Positions 36,431 through 50,386 of a DNA stretch of 64,000 nt are shown here, in pieces (position 1 is the first letter of the stretch; every line of letters begins with the position of its first letter). The notes beneath the pieces are model-generated. The model ran no database searches. It saw only the letters and a list, made by a program, of their open reading frames with translations, and was not told where the DNA came from. Source of the DNA: Sacculina carcini. Lineage: Eukaryota > Arthropoda > Thecostraca > Sacculinidae. The DNA lies in contig OU696573.1 in assembly GCA_916048095.2 (NCBI GenBank), positions 62,001-126,000 of the forward strand, written 5' to 3'. The translations under genes and the position numbers were made by a program.

Positions 36431-39400
36431 CTACTGCACCCAGTGAGCAGGAACCCAGCCAGGCTCCGACTGCACGCGCACCACCAGTTGCAACAACCGC
36501 TGCACGACATCTAGCAGCTCGTGGTTGACAAGCACGTGATCACACAGGTGACCCAGCTGATGTTGCATGCGCTCGCCGCACGATATCATCGCGCGCAGTT
36601 CCTCCTCCTCGACATACACACACACACAGACAGGTTGACACAAGCACACAGACACACAGACAGGTTGACACAAGCACACAGACAGACAGACAGGTTGACA
36701 CAAGCACTCAGACAGACAGACAGGTTGACACAAGCACACAGACAAACAGACAGGTTGACACAAGCACACAGATACACAGACAGGTTGACACAAGCACACA
36801 TACAGACAGACAGGTTGACACAAGCACACAGACAGGTTGACACAAGCACAAAGACAGACAGGTTGACACAAGCACACACACACACAGACAGGTTGACACA
36901 AGCACAAAGACAGACAGACAGGTTGACACAAGCACACAGACAAACAGACAGGTTGACACAAGCACACAGACAGACAGACAGGTTGACAAAAGCACACAGA
37001 CAGGTTGACACAAGCACACAGATACACAGATAGGTTGACACAAGCACACAGACAGACAGACAGGTTGACACAAGCACAAAGACAGACAGACAGATTGACA
37101 CAAGCACACAGACAGACAGGTTGACACAAGCACACAGACAGGTTGACACAAGCACAAAGACAGACAGGCAGGTTGACACAAGCACACAGACAGACAGACA
37201 GGTTGACACAAGCACACAGACACACAGACAGGTTGACACAAGCACACAGACAGACAGACAGGTTGACACAAGCACACAGACAGGTTGACACAAGCACACA
37301 GACAGACAGACAGGTTGACACAAGCACACAGACAAACAGACAGGTTGACACAAGCACACAGACAGACAGGCAGGTTGACACAAGCACACAGACAGACAGA
37401 CAGGTTGACACAAGCACACAGACAGGTTGACACAAGCACACAGACAGGTTGACACAAGCACACAGACAGACAGGCAGGTTGACACAAACACACAGACAGG
37501 TTGACACAAGCACAAAGACAGACAGACAGGTTGACACAAGCACACAGACAAACAGACAGGTTGACACAAGCACACAGACAGACAGGCAGGTTGACACAAG
37601 CACACAGACAGACAGACAGGTTGACACAAGCACACAGACAGGTTGACACAAGCACACAGACACACAGACAGGTTGACACAAGCACACAGACAGACAGACA
37701 GGTTGACACAAGCACACAGACAGGTTGACACAAGCACACAGACAGACAGGCAGGTTGACACAAACACACAGACAGGTTGACACAAGCACACAGACACACA
37801 GACAGGTTGACACAAGCACACAGACAGGTTGACACAAGCACAAAGACAGACAGGTTGACACAAGCACACAGACAGGTTGACACAAGCACACAGACAGACA
37901 GGCAGGTTGACACAAGCACACAGACAGGTTGACACAAGCACACAGACAGACAGACAGGTTGACACAAGCACAAAGACAGACAGGTTGACACAAGCACACA
38001 GACACACAGACAGGTTGACACAAGCACAAAGACAGACAGGTTGACACAAGCACACAGACAGACAGACAGGTTGACACAAGCACACAGACAGACAGACAGG
38101 TTGACACAAGCACAAAGACAGACAGGTTGACACAAGCACACAGACACACAGACAGGTTGACACAAGCACACAGACAGGTTGACACAAGCACACAGACAGA
38201 CAGACAGGTTGACACAAGCACACAAACAGACAGACAGGTTGACACAAGCACACAGACAGACAGACAGGTTGACACAAGCACACAGACAGGTTGACACAAG
38301 CACACAGACAGACAGACAGGTTGACGCCACAACCAGTCAGGAAGATACGATAATAGTTATTGACAGTGTGTGTTTCAACACGAACATCTAGCACCAATTA
38401 AATAGTCAAATTATAGTACTGTTCATGTGTGGAAAAGAGCGAACACTAAGAAGACAAAGCGACTACACAGTCAGTGAGATGACCGCAACACGTCGCCAAT
38501 AAGCACCAAGCATGATTACACATCAGTAATAACTACGACATCACGCAATGCACAATGATATACAAACTCATAAATATATAGTGCATTCAGTACACAAGAT
38601 GTTCGAGAATATGATCACATCCAATATATCTGCGACGATTTCGTGTGCTTCCAAAAATACGCAGCTGAAATATTGGAAGAAAGAATGTTTGATCATATTG
38701 CCCGCTATTCTCAACAAAGTCAGTACAAATCCGGCAGATAAGACAATTGTGTTGAAAACAGTGTTGAGTTCAGATAAGATTATTATCCAGTTATCTCGAT
38801 ATTACGCCAGAACGAGAGTGAACATATTTCACGACAACGCTGACTGAAAACAACACAAAATCCCGCTAGGTGAAAAATAAATCTTAAAAGTTTAAGTTAT
38901 CAAATTGATCTTGAAATAATCTGTCCTCAAATCCTGCAATGAGCGGCTTACAAAAAATACACTAGAAAGGTGAGCGCCAACTGACAATGAGGGGAGCGGA
39001 GGTGTCCGACTGATGTTGGCTCGTGTTGCGAGTCTGTTTGAGCTGTTCAAACAACGGCGGCTTCACGAACACAATGTACGGTCGAATTTCCGCGCAACGT
39101 ACCATCTTCAGAGCCTGTCGCACGAGGACAACACACAACACATGAATTGGTCGCGTGAAAACAAATATTATTGGCAGGTAAAAAGTGACGGTGTGTCTGT
39201 ACATGATTTGATTGCCAATACCAACAACCAGTGGCAGTAGAAATGACGACACATTGACAATCAGACGGTGATTCGTTTAGCCGAGATCCGTGCTGCAGTT
39301 GGAAGCATTAATCCAACACTGGACATTCTATCACGGACAATATTCCGGCGACAAAGTGAGTTTTGTCAATCGGCAGATTGGTTGAAACTGAACATTATCA

Positions 39401-42400
39401 AAACTGGCATTACACACAAGTTACGATTCTGTTAGAAGCCCGCTTATGTTGCTGCAACATTGGCGGTGCACTCATTGAGACGTTCATTTTCTGCAAGTCG
39501 GCAGTGCTGCAATAACTGGGTTTTCATGTCAACGTAACGGTGATGCGGCCCTCATTTTCCGGCTTGAAGAGGAAAACAAGTGGGCCAGTGGCGCGCTGGT
39601 AATGCGCCTATTATACTGCTATTTTCCTGCTAATAGTCAACCACACAGTCTCTCCACTGCACACGAGCACAAGCATTGCGCGTGCATGCACCGCACTACA
39701 CTGCACCTGTTACCAGAGCCGTAGCAACCGCCCCCGTACCCCCCGGTCGGGGGGCCCCGAATGTTGAGGGGCCCCGTTGATTCACGTTTGATATTATAAT
39801 TTATCATATTTATTATGTATAGTCTTTACCTTTTTGCTCAAATGTTTTCACCTGAGCTTGTATTGTGAATATGTCTAATAAATAAAGTCATTATTTGGTA
39901 CTTTATATATAATGGGGGCCCCAAGTGTTGCCTCCAGGAGGGGGCCCATAAGTCATCGCAACGGCTCTGGGTACACCTGTGTGATGATATGTATGCACAC
40001 AACTACTTTCTTCTAATTCAACTGGTACGCCACTACAACTTTGTCAAAATTATAATTCTTATTTAATACGCTGGCAGTTATCAGAGGCAAACATCTCTAT
40101 GACATGAAGGTCTTGCAGTATATCTGTCACATAGAACAGACTCACAAGACAAGAATGAAAATCGCGGTGGATTGCATCTTGCTACACACAGAAAACTGAG
40201 TACAAAAAACCAAGGATTGTTAATGCCTTGTGAATGTCTCAGACTAAACTTCATTCATACAGAGATCAAGACAAATAGACAAAAAAACACGACATACAAA
40301 TGATATAGGGAAAGAAATACAATTAAAACAATACAGACAAAACAAATTGAACAAATAGATAAAAAAACAACATACATGATGTAGAGAACAAGAACGTGCG
40401 ACATTTTCTGCGAAAAGGCTGGGAAACACGCGACACCAGTGCACTCCACTGCAGCTGAACATTTCGGCGCTAGTGCAGCCTGTGATCTTATTATTCAGCT
40501 GCTGACTGTGAGATGACTGCTAGTCGAGATGCGACAGTGTACGAACAGTGACAGAGACGAGTGTGACAGAGCATGGAGACGGCGTTTGATCACAACTCGC
40601 CTGGTGATGAACACATAGCACGGCGATCATGCCACTATTGACCGGAGCCAGAACACTGTCCAGTGATGTACCGTACAACTGGCCGTCCATCTCGCCCCAC
40701 TCGATGAAGCGGCCTCGTGCCACGCCGTCCTCCATGTCGGCGCGCGACACGAAGTGATAGTCGACGCCGTTGTTCTCGCCAATGCGTTGAGGTCGCGATG
40801 TATCTGCTCCCACGCCGGCACAAACACACAAAAACACGCTACAATACACTCTGGTAACTGGTGGCTTGGCTGTGCATCCACGTGCAAGACCTGTGCAAGC
40901 AGCTTGTGTGTGCTAGTTGAAATTGTTGGAATAGGCCGCTGAAAGACAAACTAGGCCGTATCAGACGGTCAACAGTGAAATGGCGCCACTCACACGGCAC
41001 AACGCCTCGAAACTTGTCCGGCGCAGCGGTCACCAGGTGTCGCAGAATTGTACGTCGACCGACTCGCGGAGGACCGACGAGCACGAGCGGCCGCAGCACG
41101 CCTGGTCGCGGGTACAAGCGCGCCACCGCCTCGTAGGTGGCCACCTCGTCGCTGGACGACACGCACTCCGAGTCGTAGAAGACTTTCTTGACACGAGCAC
41201 TCGCTCCACTGCCGCCCAGACAAGCACCGTCCACCTCACTCGACGTATCTGACACACACACACACATGTATGTACACAGAACGTAGAGTATCTTGCAGCA
41301 CAAATGACAGACAGATAGAGTGCAGGGTCAATGAGCACCTTGTTCTTTGGCACGAGCTGAACGCACGGCCAGAATGCGGCGTTCCTGCAGTGCGCGACTG
41401 GGAATAAGTCCCGACCGACCGCTGATATCTCCCTCAATACGAGCCTGCCACCTAACACACAAATGCAGCACTGACATCACAACACCATCATCATCACTGA
41501 TATCACAACAACACCATCATCATCACTGACATCACAACACCATCATCATCATCACTGACATCACAACATCATCATCATCATCACTGACATCACAACATCA
41601 TCATCATCATCACTGACATCACAACACCATCATCATGACTGATATCACAACACCATCATCATCATCACTGACATCACAACATCATCATCATCACTGACAT
41701 CACATCATCATCATCATCACTGATATCACAACACCATCATCATCATCACTGACATCACAACATCATCATCATCATCATCACTGACATCACAACATCATCA
41801 TCATCATCATCACTGACATCACATCATCATCATCATCACTGATATCACAACACCATCATCATCATCACTGACATCACAACACCATCATCATCATCACTGA
41901 CATCACAACATCATCATCATCACTGACATCACAACATCATCATCATCATCACTGACATCACAACACCATCATCATCATCACTGACATCACAACATTATCA
42001 TCATCATCATCACTGATATCACAACATCATCATCATCATCATCACTGACATCACAACATCATCATCATCATCATCACTGACATCACATCATCATCATCAT
42101 CACTGATATCACAACACCATCATCATCATCACTGACATCACAACACCATCATCATCATCACTGACATCACAACATCATCATCATCACTGACATCACAACA
42201 TCATCATCATCACTGACATCACAACATTATCATCATCATCACTGACATCACAACAACATCATCATCATCACTGACATCACAACAACATCATCATCATCAC
42301 TGACATCACAACATCATCATGACTGACATTACAACAACATCATCATCATCACTGACATCACATCATCACCATCATCATCACTGACATCACATCATCATCA

Positions 42401-45400
42401 TCATCACTGATATCACAACACCATCATCATCATCATCACTGACATCACAACATTATCATCATCATCATCACTGACATCACAACATTATCATCATCATCAT
42501 CACTGACATCACAACACCATCATCATCATCATCACTGACATCACAACACCATCATCATCACTGACATCACAACATCAACATCATCATCACTGACATCACA
42601 ACACCATCATCATCATCACTGACATCATCATCATCACTGACATCACAACACCATCATCATCACTGACATCACAACATCATCATGACTGACATTACAACAA
42701 CATCATCATCATCACTGACATCACATCATCATCATCATCATCACTGACATCACAACAACATCATCATTATCAGCACTGATATCACAACACCATCATCATC
42801 ATCACTGACATCACAACAACATCATCATCATCATCACTGACATCACAACATCATCATCATCATCATCACTGACATCACAACAACATCATCATCATCACTG
42901 ATATCACAACACCATCATCATCATCACTGACATCACAACACCATCATCATCATCACTGACATCACAACAATATCATCATCATCATCACTGACATCACAAC
43001 ATCATCATCATCATCACTGACATCACAACAACATCATCATCATCACTGATATCACAACACCATCATCATCATCACTGACATCACAACACCATCATCATCA
43101 TCACTGATATCACAACACCATCATCATCATCACTGACATCACAACAACATCATCATCATCACTGACACAACATCATCATCATCATCACTGACATCACAAC
43201 AACATCATCATCATCACTGATATCACAACACCATCATCATAAGCATCAGTCGTGCACTCTGCTTCAATTGCCAACTGCCGCTTGTCAATGCGACAAATAT
43301 AGAAAACCAACAGGAAACAAGGCAATGAGTGAACGAGAAAAAACAACACAAATACAGTTCAATTTATCCAGTATACATGCAACAACAATTGATTGAACAC
43401 TAATCATAGCGCTCACATTCATATTAATCATAGCGCTCACATTCATATACATACATGTGTATACACCGATACTGACACACTGATACTGACACACCGATAC
43501 TGACACATTGATACTGACACACTGATACTGACACACTGATACTGACACACTGATACTGACACACTGATACTGACAAACTGATACTGACACACTGACACTG
43601 ACACACTGATACTGACACACTGATACCGACACACTGATACTGACACACTGATACTGACACACTGATACTGACACACTGATACTGACACTGACACACTGAT
43701 ACTGACACACCGATACCGACACACTGACACTGACACACTGATACCGACACACTGATACTGACACACTGATACTGACACACTGATACTGACACACTGATAC
43801 TGACACACTGATACTGACACACTGATACTGACACACTGATACTGACACACTGATACTGACACACTGATACTGACACACTGATACCGACACACTGATACTG
43901 ACACACTGATACTGACACACTGATACTGACACTGACACACTGATACTGACACACCGATACCGACACACTGACACTGACACACTGATACCGACACACTGAT
44001 ACTGACACACTGATACTGACACACTGATACTGACACACTGATACTGACACACTGATACTGACACACTGATACTGACACACTGATACTGACACACTGATAC
44101 TGACACACTGATACCGACAAACTGATACTGACACACTGATACCGACACACTGACACTGACACACTGATACTGACACACTGATACTGACACTGACACACTG
44201 ATACTGACACACCGATACCGACACACTGACACTGACACACTGATACTGACACACTGATACCGACACACTGATACTGACACACCGATACCGACACACTGAC
44301 ACTGACACACTGATACCGACACACTGATACTGACACACTGATACTGACACACTGATACTGACACACTGATACTGACACACTGATACTGACACACTGACAC
44401 TGACACACTGATACCGACACACTGATACTGACACACTGATACTGACACACTGATACTGACACACTGATACTGACACACTGATACTGACACACTGATACTG
44501 ACACACTGATACCGACACACTGATACTGACACACTGATACTGACACCGACACATTGATACTGACACACTGATACCGACACCGACAAACTGATACTGACAC
44601 CGACACACTGATACTGACACACTGATACTGACACACTGATACTGACACACTGATACTGACACACTGATACTGACACACTGATACCGACACACTGATACTG
44701 ACACTGACACACTGATACCGACACACCGATACTGACACACTGACACTGACACATTGATACTGACACACTGACACTGACACATTGATACTGACACCCTGAT
44801 ACTGACACCGACACTGACACACTGATACTGACACCGACACACTGATACCGACACACTGATACTGACACTGACACACTGATACCGACACACCGATACTGAC
44901 AAACTGACACTGACACACTGATACTGACACACTGATACTGACACACTGATACTGACACACTGATACTGACACACTGACACTGACACACTGATACTGACAC
45001 ACCGATACTGACACATTGATACCGATACATTGATACTGACACACTGATACTGACACACTGATACTGACACACTGATACTGACACACTGATACTGACACCG
45101 ACACTGACACATTGATACTGACATATCAACACCGACACACTGATACTGACACACTGATACTGACATATCAACACCGACACACTGATACTGACACACTGAT
45201 ACTGACACACTGATACCGACACACTGATACTGACACACTGATACTGACACACTGATACTGACACACTGACACTGACACACTGATACTGACACACTGATAC
45301 CGACACACTGATACTGACACACTGATACTTACTGACACACTGATACTGACACCGACACTGACAAACTGATACCGACACATTGATACTGACACACTGATAC

Positions 45401-47047
45401 TGACACACTGATACCGACACACTGATACTGACACACTGATACTGACACACTGATACCGACACACTGATACTGACACACTGATACTGACACACTGATACTG
45501 ACACACTGATACTGACACACTGATACTGACACACTGATACCGACACACTGATACCGACACACTGATAATGACACACTGATACCGACACACTGATACTGAC
45601 AAACTGATACTGACACACTGCCACACTGACACACTGATACTGACACATCGATACTGACACACCGACACTGACACACTGATACTGACACACTGATACTGAC
45701 ACACTGATACTGACACATCGATACTGACACACCGACACTGACACACTGATACCGACACACTGACACTGACACACTGATACCGACACACTGATACTGACAC
45801 ACCGACACTGACACATTGATACTGACATATCAACACCGACACACTGATACTGACACACTGATACTGACACACTGACACACTGCCACACTGACAAACAAAC
45901 CAGTATACGTCGTCTTGAGTGACGATATGCAGAATATCGCCGCTGTTGAAGTCGAGGCCGGCCTCGCGACAAGGAATATGCTGGTCGTCGGAGGCCTTGT
46001 AGTCGAACAGCGCGCGCATGCGCACATTTGACTCGCAGACAGGTCGGCGTGTGCTGGCTGGAATCAGCTTGAACGTAATGGTGCCCTGCGCCTGCGTCTG
46101 ACCCAATCAACAACAAACAACAACAAAAACCAAGTGACAACGAAATGCTCAGTTCAGCCATTTCAACGTTCATTTCATACACACCCAGATTGTAGCTCTG
46201 GAACACTACCAGGTCGTACGGCGCAACGTTTGTAGTGAATTTATGCCTCACAATGCATGATAATTCCACTATGACTACCTGGTTGGCAGACTCAGATTCT
46301 CAAACAACAAGAAAACATCCAGTCAGCCAGCCGATATCAACGTGTTATAGGATCAGCAGACGAATTCAAGATGAACAGAACCACTGAATAACGATCAAGC
46401 TGCCACTTGAGACAAACATGCACGTGATTGTAAACTGAGTGACCGTGATGTCGTCGCCAACACATAACGTCATACAAACATTCACCTCACGCACACCACC
46501 TGTTTCCACCTGACAGTACGTGTGTGTGTGTGTGTCAGTTTGTGCGAAGCAGGAAGAAGTGAGGAAGCGGGAAGTGGTGGGGCAACGGACATTTAATACG
46601 AAAACAACAGACTGGAACAAACGAGCGACACAATAAACTGAGATGTACGAGCAAAACAAGATGTGTCATGTGAGTGCCGTGTTGTACCAGAATGTTGAGC
46701 ACGTCGTTGGGAGATTTCTGGCTGACATCGACATCATTCACCTCGAGCACCTCGTCACCCACGTGAATCAGTCCCGACCGGTCGGCGGCGCCACCGTGCA
46801 TCACACGCGCTATCACGATGGCGCCCGTCTTCTCGTCGGCCTTGATAGTCGCACCCTGCACTCACGCGCACAACACGGGCGATAATCACACACCGCCCAC
46901 AATAACACGACAGACACGACAAATACACCTAAATACGGCAACATTAATAGTAATAATAGCAGTAATCGAATAGACGAGCGTCAATATGGTCTGAATCTCA
47001 CCACAATCGGCTCACAGCCTCGACTGGTGTCCTGAACACGCGGCATT

Positions 47048-47084
<37 letters not shown>

Positions 47085-49789
47085 GAGTACTGCATAAAAC
47101 ACCAGTCACACACACTGACAACAGTGTGTATCCATTGCGACACAGTGAAGTCGCCGTGTTGTAGACAAACAGCTGCGACACATTACACATATATGCCTAA
47201 TAGCATACAATGATTTTCTAGACAAGCCGAGTGATGGACGAGTGGGATATGATAATAACTGACCAGGATGTAGTTGAGATATGATAATAACTGACCAGGA
47301 TGTAGTTGAGATATGATAATAACTGACCAGGATGTAGTTGGGAGATGATAATAACTGACCAGGTTGTAGTTGGGATATCGTAATAACTGACCAGGATGTA
47401 GTTGAGATGTGGTTATAACTGACCAGGATGTAGTTGGGATATGATAATAACTGACCAGGATGTAGTTGAGATATGATAATAACTGACCAGGATGTAGTTG
47501 GGAGATGATAATAACTGACCAGGTTGTAGTTGGGATATCGTAATAACTGACCAGGATGTAGTTGAGATATGGTTATAACTGACCAGGTTGTAGTTGAGAT
47601 GTGGTTATAACTGACCAAGTTCTCGCTACTCTTGACCAACTGCACGATTTTCACTGTGTCCTCTTCATCATCGGCCTCCAGATCGCACGACGTATCAGGC
47701 AGTCTCGGCAGAAAGTCTTTTTGAGCAATGGTGTCATGAGCCGACAGAAGAGCCTGCACGATAAACATCAGCAGACTATAATACCGTGGTGATACATTAT
47801 ACAGTCACGGTATGAGTATGTTATACAGTGGCATTATGAGTATGTTATACAGTGGCAGTATGAGTATTATACAGTCACGGTATGAGTATGTTATACAGTG
47901 GCAGTATGAGTATGTTATACAGTGGCATTAGTGTAGAGAGAGAGTGTGTGTGTGGAGGAAAATGGTGAAGGTCGGTTAAAACACCAGCAGATGCGGTGAC
48001 TGCAGCAGTCGGAACAATTGTACTGCATCATCGGCAGTGAGGCCTCGCAGCTGAATTTCACCGAGCACTTCAAACGCAATATCCTCGGCAGACGATAACA
48101 CGGGCTGTCGAGCCTGCACTGACATTTGAGCCGCACATATGTCGTACACCTTCACACACACACAAAAACACACACACAATTCACATCTCCCTCGATGTGA
48201 GCCAGTTGAAACATGTGTAAATATCAGCCTGCTATTCATGATAAGCAACAAAATACCAACACACAAACATAAAATATGAGAAGAAAGATACAATCGAATC
48301 GCATGTTTATGCCCGTTTATGTTTATGTTTTGTTTATCCCGCCTTTGCTGATTAGTACGCTATATAAAATACACGGTTTGTGTGTTTGTTTGAAAACCAG
48401 TTGAACGTCCCTTGTCAGCCGCAAGTGAACAAATGCCCAATGAACGTTGAAACACGGGCGACGCATGAGGGAACCGCTATTATACCCGCTGTCCACCAGC
48501 AACTGGCACATGAGTGCACTATTTGCATGAGTGCCTCACAACTAGCACTACTGCAACAAGCTCAAACGTACCTTCATAAGCTTCTCAACAATGGGGTCTC
48601 GCAGAAAATTAGCTAGAAAGCCGAACTCTTCCTCGTCGATACCCAACTGAGCTCTCAACTTGTCCAGGCCTCGAACAACCACGTCAACATCTGCTCAAAC
48701 AAAGCCATGTATAGACAAGCACAATACAACTGGCTCACTTGGTGAACGCGTGGTTGTGTGACATTCCGCTAATGCTCGCAGCTAATATGAACAAAAACCG
48801 AGTGTTGGTGGCAATGCCTGATCTGCAGCCCAGAGCAGTTCGAGATTCAAATTAACAAAATATTCACTCAAGAGTATGGTTCACTTGTCAAATTCTTTGG
48901 AAACAGCTGTTAACATAGTGCATGTTCAATGCTGTCCCACATCGTCCATACAAGGATACAACAACAATAAAACAATATTTCTGTCAACGTCGAAACTCTC
49001 CACTGCTCAAGTTCAACATCATCAACATGTATTTGTAGAGCGCACATATCAACACACGCGCGAATGAAGCAAAACAAATAGCAAATAGTCGGCAAAGAGC
49101 AAATAAACACCGCAACAAAAAACCAGACAGGCCGAAAACACAAGTATACACACACACATATATTCACTTACATACACATACACGTACACATACGTACCCA
49201 TATACATACATACACCTACACACACATATATAACAATATAAAACAGACACACACGTCCACATATATGCACATGCAAACTTACACGAAAACAATATCGGAA
49301 ACAAATCAGCATATCACTATAAGCATACATACAAAATATGAACAAATATTGTATCAAACGGGCTCAGATCGCGGAATAGCGAGTAAGGTTATGCGAAGAA
49401 TGATCGAAGGATATGTCAAAAAGATGATTGCGAAGAGAAGTTGAAAAAGCAGCAATAGATTGAGAGGAAGTCACGAGGCTACGAAGAAGGCCGTTGTAGA
49501 GACGGGGAGCATAAAAGAAAAAAGATTTGCTAGACCAAGAAGATTCAAGAAGGATGACAACATATGAGGTCGCTAGTTGTGAGGAGATTGGATAGGTAGA
49601 TCGGTTGCCGAGGGTCATGTAGTGTCACGTTCTGTCAGATATTGGTTTGGCCTTCAATATGGGGCATGCTAGTCTTAAGAGCTCTGTCAATTCCTCAATT
49701 ACAAAAACAACCACACCGTGTATTCATCAAACACTAGCAACGTTAACAGATGAACAAAGAGAAGATGCAATCTTACCAACGTCCATCAT
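36431..49789 (-). CDS. MPP7: MPP7-like MAGUK scaffold (L27-L27-PDZ-SH3-GK)
   Basis: Twelve exons on the minus strand: 49789-49777, 48690-48572, 48149-47985, 47753-47616, 47031-47002, 46855-46688, 46097-45901, 41451-41339, 41248-40994, 40803-40601, 39114-38986 and 36607-36431. All phases agree, giving 568 aa (human MPP7 576). Order: two L27 domains (about 10-120, with [13 protein letters not shown]), PDZ (155-235, [20 protein letters not shown]), SH3 (240-310, [10 protein letters not shown]...WQARIEG), hook, and guanylate-kinase domain ([43 protein letters not shown]) ending WVPAHWVQ. Family members scaffold polarity complexes with DLG, LIN7 and Crumbs at junctions. The GK P-loop is degenerate, as in other MAGUKs. 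MPP3/4 are close alternatives. The exon 10 donor is GC (CAG|GCGAGT), and a 30-nt exon 5 sits before the PDZ. Start is the first of two adjacent ATGs. Confidence 0.93.
36612..38322. repeat. Minisatellite A, MPP7 intron 11
   Basis: About 1.7 kb of units built on CAGGTTGACACAAGCACA followed by variable CAGA/CACA tetramers, so unit length varies (about 22-30 bp). It starts five bases from the exon 12 acceptor. The long Cys/Val/Leu/Ser frames on the minus strand are repeat artefacts. Confidence 0.95.
39714..39969. mobile_element. Small TIR element with G/C-run ends (MPP7 intron 10)
   Basis: Inverted ends CAGAGCCGTAGCAAC and GTCATCGCAACGGCTCTG (imperfect), with GGGGGCCCC blocks just inside both ends and an AT-rich centre. 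The CAGAGCCG end suggests a hAT-like MITE. The flanks show no clear target duplication. Confidence 0.65.
41466..43240. repeat. Minisatellite B, MPP7 intron 7
   Basis: About 1.8 kb of units ATCATCATCATC + ACTGACATCACAACA(CC) with variable ATC number (about 23-32 bp). On the coding strand each unit contains ATGTCAGTGATG. It begins 14 bases from the exon 8 acceptor. Confidence 0.95.
43463..45890. repeat. 12-bp minisatellite C, MPP7 intron 7
   Basis: About 2.4 kb, roughly 200 copies of the 12-mer TGATACTGACAC with point variants (ACTGAC, ACCGAC). On the coding strand each unit reads GTGTCAGTATCA. It ends about ten bases from the exon 7 donor. Since 12 is a multiple of three, every frame can stay open, giving false frames of up to 994 codons. 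Confidence 0.95.
47050..47082. repeat. (CA)n run upstream of MPP7 exon 5
   Basis: About 16 CA dinucleotides, (TG)n in the transcript, ending about 20 bases before the acceptor of the 30-nt exon 5. Confidence 0.9.
47246..47615. repeat. 32-bp tandem array D beginning at the MPP7 exon 4 donor
   Basis: About a dozen 32-bp units. On the coding strand each starts GTCAGTTAT and ends AACCTG or ATCCTG. The first unit starts exactly at the 5' splice site (exon ...AACTTG|GTCAGTTAT), so later units repeat a copy of that splice site. Confidence 0.93.
47800..47935. repeat. Tandem array E, MPP7 intron 3
   Basis: About five copies of a roughly 26-bp unit GTATGAGTATGTTATACAGTGGCA with variants, about 50 bp from the exon 3 donor. 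Confidence 0.85.
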
Positions 49790-50386
49790 GATAAGCTGAA
49801 GTCGTGCGCAGTCAGCAGCGTGGTCAAACGACCGAAGAGAACTGTTTTGCAAAACACATCATTCAACATGAAGTTTCACAGCGCATTATACGCTGGTGCG
49901 ATCACTTGAACAATCTTATACTTGTTTATTTACTCTCTTGTGAGCCTATTTAAAAAAAATGTACCTCATCAAGTATCCATACAAACAAACAAAATATTTT
50001 AACAAGATATGAAGAAAAAACAATTTCCGATGGACATGTGTATGTTGCTGGAGCCTGTCTATAAAACTTATACGACCTTGGCCCAGCCCAGCACTAAAGC
50101 AAATGATAATGAACAGAAATGCACAAATAAAACATTACTATAACAATTAGCAAGCCATTCGTATGTCAAACCGTACATAAGCTTTCCAGTTCCAATCAAT
50201 GATCAGATGTTGCCAGTTACCAGATGACGAAAAAGACCAGACCTTATACGCCTTTTGTCTTTTAGCACCGAATAGCCTATGAACATGTGGCGTTTGAGAC
50301 GCTTGTGACTCGTGTGCCGATTTTGGACGGTGTTGCTTCCGTGTTTATGTGGTGTGCGATTTGTGTTGCATTTGCATCGTGGTATC
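49790..50386. other. Divergent promoter region, MPP7-like / LARS1
   Basis: 597 bp separate the start codons. No TATA box at a convincing distance. Both 5' UTRs and promoters are presumed here; an extra 5' non-coding MPP7 exon cannot be excluded. Confidence 0.4.

Noticed and set aside
36431..38397. Overlapping minus-strand frames of 540-633 codons rich in Cys/Val/Leu/Ser
   Set aside because: Translations of minisatellite A. Only the last 177 nt (36431-36607) are a real exon, and the rest has no non-repeat character.
41466..45890. CRISPR-like regular repeats
   Set aside because: There are no unique spacers. These are contiguous tandem repeats in an intron of an animal gene.
43285..46269. Minus-strand frames of up to 994 codons with a [16 protein letters not shown] repeat
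   Set aside because: A 12-bp tandem repeat stays open in several frames by construction. The SH3 exon (45901-46097) is in a different frame from the longest one, so a novel repeat protein is not supported.
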